NCBI GenBank assembly: GCA_964602525.1 | Contig: CAZRSA010000001.1 | Coordinates: forward strand, 1-64,000 | DNA: 64,000 nucleotides | Direction of reading: 5' to 3' | DNA from: Lentisalinibacter sp964602525 | Lineage (GTDB): Bacteria; Pseudomonadota; Gammaproteobacteria; Steroidobacterales; Woeseiaceae | In this document: positions 1 to 7,622 of the stretch, piece after piece | How the letters are laid out: every line of letters starts with the position of its first letter | How positions within the stretch are numbered: the first letter of the stretch is position 1 | The notes under the pieces: model-generated | Told to the model about the DNA's origin: nothing | What the model saw: the letters and a program-made list of their open reading frames with translations, nothing else | Databases searched by the model: none | Program-made: the position numbers and the translations under genes

Positions 1-1180
1 CGAACCGATACTCGGCGATGCCGGTCACTTCGTCCCAGTTCTCGACGATGAGACCGTCGGAGTGGCAGCTGCCGCAGCTCTGCGTCGACGCGGCCAGGTT
101 CCAGGCGTTGCCGTCCGGAGCCTCTTCGGATTCGACGTGGCAGGTCGTGCAGTAGGTCAGCGACTGCGGATGCGTCACGTCGCCATAGTCGTGCACGGAG
201 CCGCCGTAGCCGTAGATCACGTAAGGCAGCGGATCACCGGCGACGTCCACACGGCCCTCACCCACGTGGATGGAGTGGGTCATGTAGGCCATGTCGAGAG
301 ACTCGCCCGTATCCTGGTCGATCGTGCCGGGGTTGTGGCAGGTCACGCAGTATTCCACCGTCTTCCGCGGTCCGCCGTGCAGGGCGAACGAGAAGTGGCA
401 GTCGGCGCAGTTCTCGGTGGCTGCGATGTCCTTGGCTCCGGTACCGACGCCGCCGTCGGGCACGAAGTCGTAGACCGGGTTATCCGGCGCCAGCGGCACC
501 TCGCCCGGACCGCCGAGGCGGATCTCGAGGCCCACGCGGTGGGTCAGGCTCGGCTCCCACGTCACTTCGACGGGATCGGTCACGGCCGTGACGTCCGTGG
601 CGAAGGTATAACGATAGTTGCCGTCGCCCAGTTCTTCCAGCGTTCCCGAATTGTCGGTGCTCGCGTGCAGAGCCTGATCGAGGAAGTCCGGCGGATTCGG
701 GTTGAACCGCTCGGGGCCCGCCTCTTCGATGGTATTGATGTAGCTCTGCCAGTACGCAATACCGCCGTTCACGTCGGAATCGGGGGCGGGCACGAGCTTG
801 GCAAACGTGAACCACACGACGCCTTCCGCGATGCCGAGTGCCGGCTCGCCGTTCTCGGCGGTTACCGTGAACTCGACCACCGGCGGGCTCGCGATGGTTA
901 CGTTGGTGATTTCCGCCTGCAGCTGACCGAGAGTCTCGATCTCTTCCGCCGTCAGCGCAGTACCATCACCAACCGTAATTGATCCTACAGTCCCGCCCGG
1001 AGCTCCCGGGGGCCCCGGAGGTCCTTCCGACCCGGTCGGTCCCGTCGGGCCCTCCGGCCCCGGCGGTCCTGCCGGACCCTGCGCACCGTCGTCGCCCTCG
1101 CAGCCTGCTACACCCAGCAGCAGGAACGAGGCGAAGAGCAATGCCCAGCTTCCTCTAAACATCTTCTGGAAACGGTTCAT
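1..1180 (-). CDS. OmcA/MtrC-type multihaem c-type cytochrome lipoprotein (partial, C-terminus beyond window)
   Basis: About 393 residues of the N-terminal part are visible; the gene runs off the left edge. The protein starts with a lipoprotein signal whose lipobox ends GVAGC (Cys27). Next is a collagen-like tract of about ten Gly-X-Y triplets (residues 32-62), then a beta-rich region, then haem-binding CXXCH motifs at about Cys258 (CADCH), Cys278 (CVTCH), Cys344 (CTTCH) and Cys369 (CGSCH). An LHGGPR stretch just before the second motif is typical of the OmcA/MtrC decahaem family, which moves electrons across or on the outer membrane; more haem sites are expected beyond the edge. The ATG at 1180 has an AGAGGG ribosome site; an in-frame ATG at 1162 is less likely. 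It is divergent from a Crp/Fnr regulator, with two FNR-like palindromes between. Substrate and redox partners cannot be told from the sequence. Confidence 0.9.
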   Translation of the reverse strand, partial: MNRFQKMFRGSWALLFASFLLLGVAGCEGDDGAQGPAGPPGPEGPTGPTGSEGPPGPPGAPGGTVGSITVGDGTALTAEEIETLGQLQAEITNVTIASPPVVEFTVTAENGEPALGIAEGVVWFTFAKLVPAPDSDVNGGIAYWQSYINTIEEAGPERFNPNPPDFLDQALHASTDNSGTLEELGDGNYRYTFATDVTAVTDPVEVTWEPSLTHRVGLEIRLGGPGEVPLAPDNPVYDFVPDGGVGTGAKDIAATENCADCHFSFALHGGPRKTVEYCVTCHNPGTIDQDTGESLDMAYMTHSIHVGEGRVDVAGDPLPYVIYGYGGSVHDYGDVTHPQSLTYCTTCHVESEEAPDGNAWNLAASTQSCGSCHSDGLIVENWDEVTGIAEYRF

Positions 1181-1292
1181 GGCGCAACCCTCTGCTTCTT
1201 CGAAATACCCGGATGCCGGCTCGGCCTTTAGATCGGCCACAGCCGGTTACCCGGCGTCACGTGCAAGGTTAGGTTTGCGCGTGTCAAGAAAC

Positions 1293-1308
1293 ACTGACAA
1301 TTGTCAGT
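1293..1308. promoter_or_regulatory. FNR-like operator 1 (perfect palindrome)
   Basis: ACTGACAATTGTCAGT is a perfect 16-bp palindrome. Its core CTGAC-AATT-GTCAG has the half-site length and 4-bp spacing of an FNR box (TTGAT-N4-ATCAA) with changes at the first and last base of each half. It lies 113 bp upstream of the cytochrome start. The regulator encoded on the other side is the obvious candidate binder (inference). Confidence 0.65.
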
Positions 1309-1362
1309 TACGGGGCGCGGACGGCCAGTGGATAGTACCTATTCCGATTTCTTTTCGGTGCA

Positions 1363-1382
1363 GCCTCCCGCCGGCGGGAGGC
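1363..1382. repeat. 20-bp perfect GC-rich palindrome
   Basis: The core CCTCCCGCCGGCGGGAGG at 1364-1381 is flanked by a complementary G and C. It has no T-run on either side, so it does not look like an intrinsic terminator. It sits between the two FNR-like operators and could be a structural or protein-binding element; function unknown. Confidence 0.5.
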
Positions 1383-1430
1383 GTCGGCATAGAGGCGTTT
1401 CAACTATAAGCACATTTTCGGAGCCCAAAC

Positions 1431-1446
1431 ACTGACAATTGGCAGT
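1431..1446. promoter_or_regulatory. FNR-like operator 2
   Basis: ACTGACAATTGGCAGT matches operator 1 at 15 of 16 positions, 138 bp away, and lies 105 bp upstream of the regulator's preferred ATG. Two such copies in one divergent gap are unlikely by chance and point to control of both genes by one Crp/Fnr-type dimer. Confidence 0.65.
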
Positions 1447-1551
1447 TTCAAATACGTGAATACCGATGGCCGAACTGGAGTTTTCGCTATCGACGCGACG
1501 ACAACCGGCGCGTATCAAGTGGTCTGCAAGAACAAGGGGGAGCGAGAGCCC

Positions 1552-2268
1552 ATGCCGTGCGAAAATTGCCTGTGTCTGTTCCGTGGCCTGAATGACGAGC
1601 AGAATCCGCTGGGCGAACTGCCCTGCGTGGTTTCCGGGCTCGTTCAGTGCTCCACTTACGACAAGGGCGAGATGCTGTTCCTGCAGGGGGAACCCGGGGG
1701 ATATCTGTACTCCATCGCGCACGGCGTCGTGAAAATCTGCCACCACAGCCAGGACGGCCGCGAGCAGATCGTCGGCATCGGCCGGCGCGGCAACCTGGTG
1801 GTGGGGCTGCAGACCCTGCAGCAGGACCATTACGCCTACTCCGCCGCAGCCGCCACGCCCGTTCAGGCCTGCCGCATCAGCCACAAGGCACTGCTCTCCC
1901 GGGTCGCGCACCAGCCGGAGATGGCGATGCGGCTGATCGACGCGCTCAATGCCCAGCTGGTGCAGAGCCGCGCCCTGATCCAGGCCATGGGCCAGAAGTG
2001 CGCCAACTCGAAGCTGGCCTCGTTTATTCTGATGATGGCGCCCGAGCCCTGGCCCCGGGACGGCCGCTTCCGCCTGCCGATCACCCGGCTGGAGATCGCC
2101 AACCTGCTCGGCCTGAGCGAGGAGACGGTCTGCCGGCTGATGGCGGACATGAAACGGCGCGAGATCCTGCTCGCTCCCCGCGGCCGCATCGAGGTGCTGG
2201 ACCTCGAGGCACTGCGTCATCTCGCCGAAGGCGAGTCCGGCGACGAGCAGGGGCAGCAGATCGCCTGA
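1552..2268 (+). CDS. Crp/Fnr-family transcriptional regulator with N-terminal cysteines
   Basis: A 238-residue protein with an N-terminal cyclic-nucleotide-binding-type beta-barrel (about 30-140), a dimerisation helix and a C-terminal winged helix-turn-helix (about 180-206). The N-terminus has a cluster at Cys3, Cys6 and Cys8, with Cys25 and Cys33 behind it, which recalls the Fe-S ligands of FNR but with different spacing. In the recognition helix, Glu191, Cys194 and Arg195 fall where FNR has Glu209, Ser212 and Arg213. I chose the ATG at 1552 because it follows a purine-rich GGGGGAGCGAGAG stretch and gives the usual family length; a GTG at 1456 would add 32 unlikely residues. The stop overlaps the next start (TGATG). 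It probably senses oxygen, NO or redox state and controls the divergent cytochrome (inference). Confidence 0.9.
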   Translation: MPCENCLCLFRGLNDEQNPLGELPCVVSGLVQCSTYDKGEMLFLQGEPGGYLYSIAHGVVKICHHSQDGREQIVGIGRRGNLVVGLQTLQQDHYAYSAAAATPVQACRISHKALLSRVAHQPEMAMRLIDALNAQLVQSRALIQAMGQKCANSKLASFILMMAPEPWPRDGRFRLPITRLEIANLLGLSEETVCRLMADMKRREILLAPRGRIEVLDLEALRHLAEGESGDEQGQQIA

Positions 2269-2753
2269 TGGCCGCCAGCCGCCGCTTCGAAGCCGACGCG
2301 GACAGCGTGGCCGCGCTGATGACGGATCCGGACTTCATTGTGGACCGCTGCCTCGCCATCGGCGAGCTGAGTGCCGAATGCCACGCGGACGAGGACGGGG
2401 ATTCGGTGACCCTGCACACCACCCGCGTCGCCCGCCAGGACCTCCCCGGTTTCCTCACGAGGCTGGTGGGCGAGGAGCAGACCGTTACCGTCCACGAACT
2501 ATGGCAGAACGTCGCCGACGGCTACCAGGGACGCTACACGGTACGCACGGCAAGAGCTCCCATAGAGATCGAGGGCCGCTTCACCCTGCAACCGGACGGT
2601 GCCGGCTCACTCTATAAGGTGGAACATCGCTTCCACGTGCCGATTCCCCTGATCGCCGGTCGCATCGAGAAGGTGCTGCAGCGCCAGATCACGGCCACCG
2701 TCGAGGCCGAGCTGGCCTACGCCTCCGAGCGGCTCGCCGAATCCGCTCAGTAG
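2268..2753 (+). CDS. DUF2505 family protein (START/SRPBCC-like fold)
   Basis: A 161-residue protein with no signal peptide or membrane segment. It fits the DUF2505 family: a lone lipid-binding-type helix-grip domain with an early FEADADSVAALMTDPDF stretch, a central beta-sheet and a long C-terminal helix (about 130-158). Its function is not established. The ATG overlaps the stop of the regulator gene by one base, so the two are co-transcribed and probably translationally coupled. Its 3' end overlaps the convergent dehydrogenase gene by seven bases. Confidence 0.8.
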   Translation: MAASRRFEADADSVAALMTDPDFIVDRCLAIGELSAECHADEDGDSVTLHTTRVARQDLPGFLTRLVGEEQTVTVHELWQNVADGYQGRYTVRTARAPIEIEGRFTLQPDGAGSLYKVEHRFHVPIPLIAGRIEKVLQRQITATVEAELAYASERLAESAQ

Positions 2754-3904
2754 CCCCGGTCTATATCCACCACGGAGAGCAGCGGCTCGCCGGCGACGTA
2801 GCGCCGCAGGTTCTCCCGTACCAGCAGCCAGCGCCGCTCGGACGACCCCTCGGTGCGCGCCGAGATGTGGGGCGTGATGATCACCCGGGGCATGCGCCAC
2901 AGGGGGTGGCCCTCCGGCAGCGGCTCCGGGTCGGTCACGTCGAGGCCGGCGCCGGCGATCCTGCCCGACTCCAGCGCCGCCATCAGGTCCGCGGTGACCA
3001 CGCTGCCCCCGCGCCCGATGTTGATGAAGTAGGAGCCGGTTTTTGCCGCCGCGAAGAATTCGGCATCGAACAGGTCCTCGGTGACGGGCACCAGCGGGGT
3101 GGCGTTGACCACGATGTCGGCGCGGCCGGCCAGTTCGTGGAGTTCGTCGGCCAGGCCCACGTAGCTCACGAACGGAGGCCCCTGCCGGGAGCTCGCCCGG
3201 GTGGCGATCACCTCCATCCCCAGGGCGCTGGCGCGCCGCGCGATCTCTGTGCCGATGCCGCCGAGCCCGACCACCAGCAGGGTGCGGTCCGCCAGCTCCC
3301 AGGTGGTATCGGCATGGTCTGCCAGCCCGCGCTCCCAGCGGCCCTCCGCCTGGCGCAGGTGATAGACGTCCAGGCCGCGGGCCAGCATGAACATCATGCC
3401 CATGACGTGTTCGGCGATGGCGGGGCCGTACAGGCGCTGCGCATTGGTCAGGATCATATCCCCATCCGCCAGCGCGGGCGTTTCCACGCAGCGGTCCACG
3501 CCCGCGCTGTAGCTCTGCACCCAGTGCAGGGAGTCACCGGCCTCGATCAGCGCGGCGCTGCATACCCCGAGCAGCGCGGCGGCGCCCGGCATGGCCGCCT
3601 CGGCCTCGGCGAGAGACTGCACGGCCACGAGTTCGACGTCGCCGGCCACCTCCTGCAGCCAGGCCAGCCGGTCCGGGCCGTCCACCCAAACCACGACAGG
3701 CCCGTCCGGTTGCCAGCGGGGATGTTCGCTCACGGGAGTCGCGGCTTCGCTCAGGCCGAGTTCGGCGATCATGCGCCCGGTGTCGGCATCGGGACCGCCC
3801 GGCCGGGCCAGCGCAACCGGCGCCGTGGCGAGCAGCGCCATCGTCACGAAGGCGGTGCAGCAGGCCATCACCGCCCGCCCGCGGAAGGTATCGGTCAGTT
3901 TCAT
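2747..3904 (-). CDS. D-2-hydroxyacid dehydrogenase family protein with signal peptide
   Basis: A 385-residue protein of the NAD-dependent D-2-hydroxyacid dehydrogenase family. The Rossmann motif GLGGIG is at 213-218, followed by the family signatures around NIGRGG (Arg298), LDVTDPEPLPEGHPL (about 321-335, catalytic Glu) and TPHIS (His346). Oddly for an NAD enzyme, residues 1-33 look like a Sec signal peptide: MKLTDTFRGR, then a hydrophobic stretch ending in ALA before RPGG. That would put the enzyme in the periplasm, where free NAD is scarce. An internal start that drops the signal would also remove part of the N-terminal region, so the long form is preferred. The substrate is unknown. It is convergent with the DUF2505 gene and its ATG is followed directly by AAA. 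Confidence 0.85.
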   Translation of the reverse strand: MKLTDTFRGRAVMACCTAFVTMALLATAPVALARPGGPDADTGRMIAELGLSEAATPVSEHPRWQPDGPVVVWVDGPDRLAWLQEVAGDVELVAVQSLAEAEAAMPGAAALLGVCSAALIEAGDSLHWVQSYSAGVDRCVETPALADGDMILTNAQRLYGPAIAEHVMGMMFMLARGLDVYHLRQAEGRWERGLADHADTTWELADRTLLVVGLGGIGTEIARRASALGMEVIATRASSRQGPPFVSYVGLADELHELAGRADIVVNATPLVPVTEDLFDAEFFAAAKTGSYFINIGRGGSVVTADLMAALESGRIAGAGLDVTDPEPLPEGHPLWRMPRVIITPHISARTEGSSERRWLLVRENLRRYVAGEPLLSVVDIDRGY

Positions 3905-3976
3905 CTTCCATTCCCGTAAACCGTACGGGACGCAGGATACCGAAAAGCGGCGCTCGCCGGGGCACGGCGGCGCGGG

Positions 3977-5002
3977 TCAGCGGCAGCGCGCGGAGTCCAG
4001 GTGCTCCCCGCAGCGGGGGCAGTAGCGGAAGCCGTGGCCCGTCCTGCCCTGAAGCTCCACCAGCCGGCTCAGGGTCTCCTGCGAGAGGCCGAGCTCCGCA
4101 CGCAACTCGGCGAGCTCGGCCTGTTCGCCGGCGTCCAGCACGCCGTCGCTGAGCGCCTCTGCCACCTCGAAGCGCAGCTTCTCGCGCCGCTCCTGCAACT
4201 CCTCGGAGAATCGCGCAGCCAGGATGCCGGCCGGCAGGGCGAAGGTCGCCACGCCCATGAGCATGATGCCCATGGCCAGGATCTTGCCACCTGCCGTCAC
4301 CGGCGTCACGTCTCCGTAGCCCACCGTGGTCAGGGTCACGACGGCCCACCAGATGGCGTCCACGACGCTGCCGAACACCCGGGGCTGGGCCTCGCTCTCC
4401 AGCGAGAACATCAGACAGGCGGAGATGATGACCAGCACGAACATGGTGAGCAGCGCCGCGGAGATGGCGCCGATCTCCGCCCTGATCACCTTCAGAAAGA
4501 TCTGTAAGCCATCGAAATACCGGGATAACTTCAGCAGGCGCAGCAGGCGGAACGCGCGCAGGTACCGGAGATCGATGGGAGCCAGCAGCGCCAGGTAGAA
4601 CGGCGCGATGGCGAGCAGGTCCACCACCGCCAGCGGCGTGGCGGCGTGGGCGAGGCGCGCCCGCCAGGGCTTCAGCGCCCGGTAGCGCGGGTCGACGGGC
4701 GCCGCCCACAGCCTGGCCAGGTACTCCAGCGTGAAGATCACCACGGAGGCGATCTCGAAGCCGTGGAAGAATGCCGGCGTCACCAGTTCGCGGGACAACT
4801 GGGACTCCAGGATGACGGCGGCCACGTTCGCCAGGATGAGCGCGACCAGGGCCCGGTTCAGGAAAAGCCCGGCCGGTGTCGCGGCCCGCTCGCCCTCGAG
4901 CAGGTCGTAGAGCGCCTGGCGCAGGCCGCCCTCGCCGCCATGACCGTCCCGCTCGTCTACCGGCCCGTCGGCTTGCTGCTCCTGTACGCGGAAGGTCTTC
5001 AT
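3977..5002 (-). CDS. Voltage-gated-type potassium channel (ion transporter family)
   Basis: A 341-residue inner-membrane protein with six transmembrane segments. A hydrophilic N-terminus (1-45) is followed by S1-S3, a voltage-sensor-like S4 rich in Arg/Lys (about 146-161), the pore helix and the K+ selectivity filter TVGYGD (226-231), and a final membrane helix. The cytoplasmic tail has a helical, charged region (about 260-320) and ends in a zinc-ribbon-like CPRCGEHL...C cluster, which is not part of the minimal channel and may serve regulation or assembly. Family members conduct K+ down its gradient as tetramers. It stands alone on the minus strand, and the ATG at 5002 has only a weak ribosome site. 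Confidence 0.92.
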   Translation of the reverse strand: MKTFRVQEQQADGPVDERDGHGGEGGLRQALYDLLEGERAATPAGLFLNRALVALILANVAAVILESQLSRELVTPAFFHGFEIASVVIFTLEYLARLWAAPVDPRYRALKPWRARLAHAATPLAVVDLLAIAPFYLALLAPIDLRYLRAFRLLRLLKLSRYFDGLQIFLKVIRAEIGAISAALLTMFVLVIISACLMFSLESEAQPRVFGSVVDAIWWAVVTLTTVGYGDVTPVTAGGKILAMGIMLMGVATFALPAGILAARFSEELQERREKLRFEVAEALSDGVLDAGEQAELAELRAELGLSQETLSRLVELQGRTGHGFRYCPRCGEHLDSARCR

Positions 5003-5157
5003 GGGCGCTCGTCCCCGGCGCCATTACGGCGCGTCTCTGCCGGGTTAGCGGCGACCGGCGGGAGAACTTGAGGCGGTACCCGGCCCTTCAGCGATGGAGC
5101 AGGTGTATCAGCGTCAACCGGAAACGGGACATACGCAACAAGATTTCGAGATAAGCT

Positions 5158-6624
5158 CTATATCTCATTGTTATTGCTAACCTCTTCCTCTCCCGGCTCG
5201 GGCAACTGATCCAGTGCCCTCAGGAACAGGCGGCGCACGGCCCGCACGTGCTGCTCGATGGTCTCGGGGCTCCAGTCGTCGGTGGGTATCGGCGGCAGCA
5301 CCTCCACCTTGATCGTGGCCGGCCGGACGAAGACGCCGCTTTTCGGCAGCGCGTCGGTGGCGTTGTGGATGACGATGGGCACCATCGGCACGCCGGCCTG
5401 CATGGCCAGGTGGAAGGCGCCCTTCTTGAACGGCCCCAGGCGGTCGCCCAGGCTGCGCGTGCCCTCCGGCGCCAGCACGATGGACAGCCCGCCGTTCAGC
5501 GCCTCCACCGCCGGGCGCATGGCCTCGATGGCCCTCTCGGTATTGGCGCGGTCCACGAAGACGGTCTCGGTGGCCCACATCAGCGGGCCGAGTATCGGAT
5601 TGCTGCGGAGTTCCTTCTTGGCGATACCGGTGAAATCCTGCCGCAGCAGCTTCGCCAGGATGACCATGTCCGCCCCGCTCTGGTGGTTGAACACGAACAC
5701 CGCCGGCCGATGCGACCAGAGGTGCTGGGCGCCCGTCACCTGCAGGTCGAGTCCCGCGAGCGCACTCGCGAAATCGCCGAAGGTGGCGATGGCCAGGTTG
5801 GCGGCGTCGCGCCGGGAGCGGTTGAGCGCGAGCACCGGGACGCTCGCCAGCGCCGAGGAGACGAGTGCGCCCCAGGCGAGGCCGGTGCCGAGCAGCTCGC
5901 GCACCCCGGGCAGCCCCCGGCTGCGGAAGCGCCGGATGGGCCAGCCCTGCTCCCTGGCGATCTCCTCCAGGTCGCCGTCCGGGTTCAGCGGCCGCGGGTA
6001 CCCGACGTGCTCCAGCAGGGGCACGTCCTCCGCCCCGTCCGTGTAGAAGAAGCTGTTCGCGAGCCTGAGGTCCCGCTCCTCCAGGAACGCCCGTGCAGCA
6101 TCGAGCTTGCCCGCGCCGTAGGTGATGGGCTCGACCAGCCGACCGGTGAACCGGCCCTCCTCCACCTCGAAGCGGGTACACAGCACGTGCTCGATCTCGA
6201 GCTCCTCGGCCACCGGATTCACCTGGTAGGGCGTGGCCGAGGACAGTACGACCACCGTATGACCCTTGCGCTGGTGGGCTCGCACCAGCGCCCGGGATTC
6301 CGGGTAGATGGCGCCGCTCACGTACTTGCGGAAGGTCTCCCGGCCCAGGCGCACGAAGGACGCCTCCTCCACGCCCTCCAGCGTGCGCGTGGCCGCCTTG
6401 AGCATGGCGGGAAATTCGCGGCTGCGGAATCCCTGACCGATGAACGAGACGAACTGCACCAGGGCCTGGCGGGGCTTCAGCTCGCCGGAGACGAGGCGCT
6501 CGCGCATCATCGAGGTCACGGAGAAGCCCGACAGCAGCGTTCCGTCCAGGTCGAAGAAAGCGACGACTTCCGGGCCCTCCGGCATTTCGTCGACTTCTCG
6601 GGTGACATCGGCGTAGAGCTTCAT
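5158..6624 (-). CDS. HAD-IB phosphatase / 1-acylglycerol-3-phosphate acyltransferase fusion
   Basis: A 488-residue two-domain protein. Residues about 20-215 are a HAD subfamily IB phosphatase with the nucleophile motif FFDLDGTLL (Asp25, Asp27), an SSATP motif II and a late TDGAEDVPLL acidic motif. Residues about 285-460 are a PlsC acyltransferase with FNHQSGAD (the H-X4-D catalytic pair) and EGTRS. The same architecture is known from mycobacterial Rv2483c-type proteins; the family adds an acyl chain to lysophosphatidate at the inner membrane, while the phosphatase substrate is unsettled. The C-terminal tail is acidic and ends NNNEI. A pair of tandem 21-bp repeats lies just upstream of the ATG. 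Confidence 0.9.
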   Translation of the reverse strand: MKLYADVTREVDEMPEGPEVVAFFDLDGTLLSGFSVTSMMRERLVSGELKPRQALVQFVSFIGQGFRSREFPAMLKAATRTLEGVEEASFVRLGRETFRKYVSGAIYPESRALVRAHQRKGHTVVVLSSATPYQVNPVAEELEIEHVLCTRFEVEEGRFTGRLVEPITYGAGKLDAARAFLEERDLRLANSFFYTDGAEDVPLLEHVGYPRPLNPDGDLEEIAREQGWPIRRFRSRGLPGVRELLGTGLAWGALVSSALASVPVLALNRSRRDAANLAIATFGDFASALAGLDLQVTGAQHLWSHRPAVFVFNHQSGADMVILAKLLRQDFTGIAKKELRSNPILGPLMWATETVFVDRANTERAIEAMRPAVEALNGGLSIVLAPEGTRSLGDRLGPFKKGAFHLAMQAGVPMVPIVIHNATDALPKSGVFVRPATIKVEVLPPIPTDDWSPETIEQHVRAVRRLFLRALDQLPEPGEEEVSNNNEI

Positions 6625-6644
6625 CGCGGGTGTCCGTGTTGGGC

Positions 6645-6686
6645 CAGGCGGGCACCGCCTATCATCAGGCGGGCGCCGCCTATCAT
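6645..6686. repeat. Tandem duplication of a 21-bp unit
   Basis: Two head-to-tail 21-bp copies (6645-6665 and 6666-6686) differ at one base. Each begins CAGGCGGGC and ends CCGCCTATCAT. They occupy the presumed leader or promoter of the HAD-PlsC gene, 21 bp upstream of its ATG, so copy number could affect its expression. Confidence 0.8.
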
Positions 6687-6701
6687 GCAGTGAATGCCGG
6701 C

Positions 6702-6738
6702 AAAAATCAGCCCGGCGCCGAACGGCCGGCGCCGGGCT
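6702..6738 (-). terminator. Rho-independent terminator of the glutamine amidotransferase gene
   Basis: A perfect 12-bp stem (6709-6720 with 6727-6738, arm AGCCCGGCGCCG) and a 6-base loop are followed on the minus strand by GATTTTT. The stem starts inside the stop codon of the amidotransferase gene. Confidence 0.9.
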
Positions 6739-7490
6739 CAGCGGGACGGCAGCGCCACCCTGCGCCGCGGCAGGCCGAACTGTCCGATCCAGCGGCCGAA
6801 CACCCGCCGGCTCTGCGCCTGCAGGGCGTCGATGAGCGAAGGCGTCTGCCGGCGGACGGCCTCCGGGTCCACCCGGCCTTGCAGGCGCTCAAGCAGCCGG
6901 CGATTGACGGGGACCGTGAGCCAGCGCTCGATGAGCGGCTGATCCACCTCCAAGTGGAACTGCAGCCCCAGCGCCAGATCGCCGTGACGGAAGGCCTGAT
7001 TGCCACACAGGTCGGACTCGGCGAGATGACTCGCGCCCGGCGGCAGCTCGAAGCGGTCGCCATGCCAGTGGAACAGGGGCGACGGCGCATCGAGGGCCGA
7101 AAGGACCGGGTCAGCCGCGCCGTCGGCGGTAACCCGCACCTCGTGCCAGCCGATCTCGTGCTCTCCGTTGGCAACGACCCCGCCGCCCAGCGCCTTCGCC
7201 AGCAGCTGGGCGCCGAGGCAGATGCCGAGCACGTGACGGCCCCGGTCCAGCGCCTCGCGGATCAGCTCGACCTCTGTAGCCAGGTTGGGGTAGGCCTCCG
7301 TCTCGTCCACGTTCATCGGCCCGCCCAGGACGATGAGCGCGTCGTAGCCGTCCAGCCGCGGCCGCTGTGCCGGATCGCGGCTGAAGTTCACGTAGCGGAT
7401 GCGGAACCCGTGCTCTTTCAGCAGCGGGTCGAGGGTGCCCAGCGGTTCGAAGGGCACGTGCTGGAAGACGAGGACCTTTGGGCGCGCCAT
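6738..7490 (-). CDS. Class I (type 1) glutamine amidotransferase domain protein
   Basis: A 250-residue single-domain cytoplasmic amidotransferase of the GMP-synthase-like stand-alone type. It has the oxyanion strand VLGGPMNVDE (about 55-64), the nucleophile elbow GICLGAQ (Cys about 92) and the catalytic His-x-Glu in FHLE near residue 180; an HWHGD motif precedes it. The usual reaction is hydrolysis of glutamine or a related gamma-glutamyl substrate to release ammonia, but no synthase partner lies nearby, so the true substrate is unknown. It starts at an ATG at 7490, divergent from the NTF2-like gene, and ends in a strong terminator. Confidence 0.88.
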   Translation of the reverse strand: MARPKVLVFQHVPFEPLGTLDPLLKEHGFRIRYVNFSRDPAQRPRLDGYDALIVLGGPMNVDETEAYPNLATEVELIREALDRGRHVLGICLGAQLLAKALGGGVVANGEHEIGWHEVRVTADGAADPVLSALDAPSPLFHWHGDRFELPPGASHLAESDLCGNQAFRHGDLALGLQFHLEVDQPLIERWLTVPVNRRLLERLQGRVDPEAVRRQTPSLIDALQAQSRRVFGRWIGQFGLPRRRVALPSR

Positions 7491-7622
7491 CGATGACTCC
7501 TGTGACTCCTGATCCGATCAGCGGCTGTCGGCGAATAAACTGACGCGGGTCGCGAGACTCATGTGCACTATCCTTGTCGTCACGACCGTCCACCAGAACC
7601 GGGGTTCCGGGAGGAGACCGGC

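Larger units (their letters stand above)
1181..1551. promoter_or_regulatory. Divergent control region between cytochrome and Crp/Fnr regulator
   Basis: This 371-base gap has no convincing gene. It holds two near-identical 16-bp palindromes (1293-1308 and 1431-1446) and a 20-bp GC-rich perfect palindrome between them (1363-1382). A TATAAG at 1405-1410 could be a -10 element on the plus strand but has no good -35. A plus-strand GTG at 1456 opens an in-frame extension of the regulator, but it lies just past the second palindrome and lacks a ribosome site. Confidence 0.6.

Noticed and set aside
1456..1551. 32-residue N-terminal extension of the Crp/Fnr regulator from GTG 1456
   Set aside because: No ribosome site, starts beside an operator, and is absent from the usual family fold; ATG 1552 has a good upstream sequence.
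3534..5024. 496-codon open frame across the channel and dehydrogenase genes
   Set aside because: It overlaps two well-supported genes in another frame and is an Arg/Gly/Ala-rich artefact.
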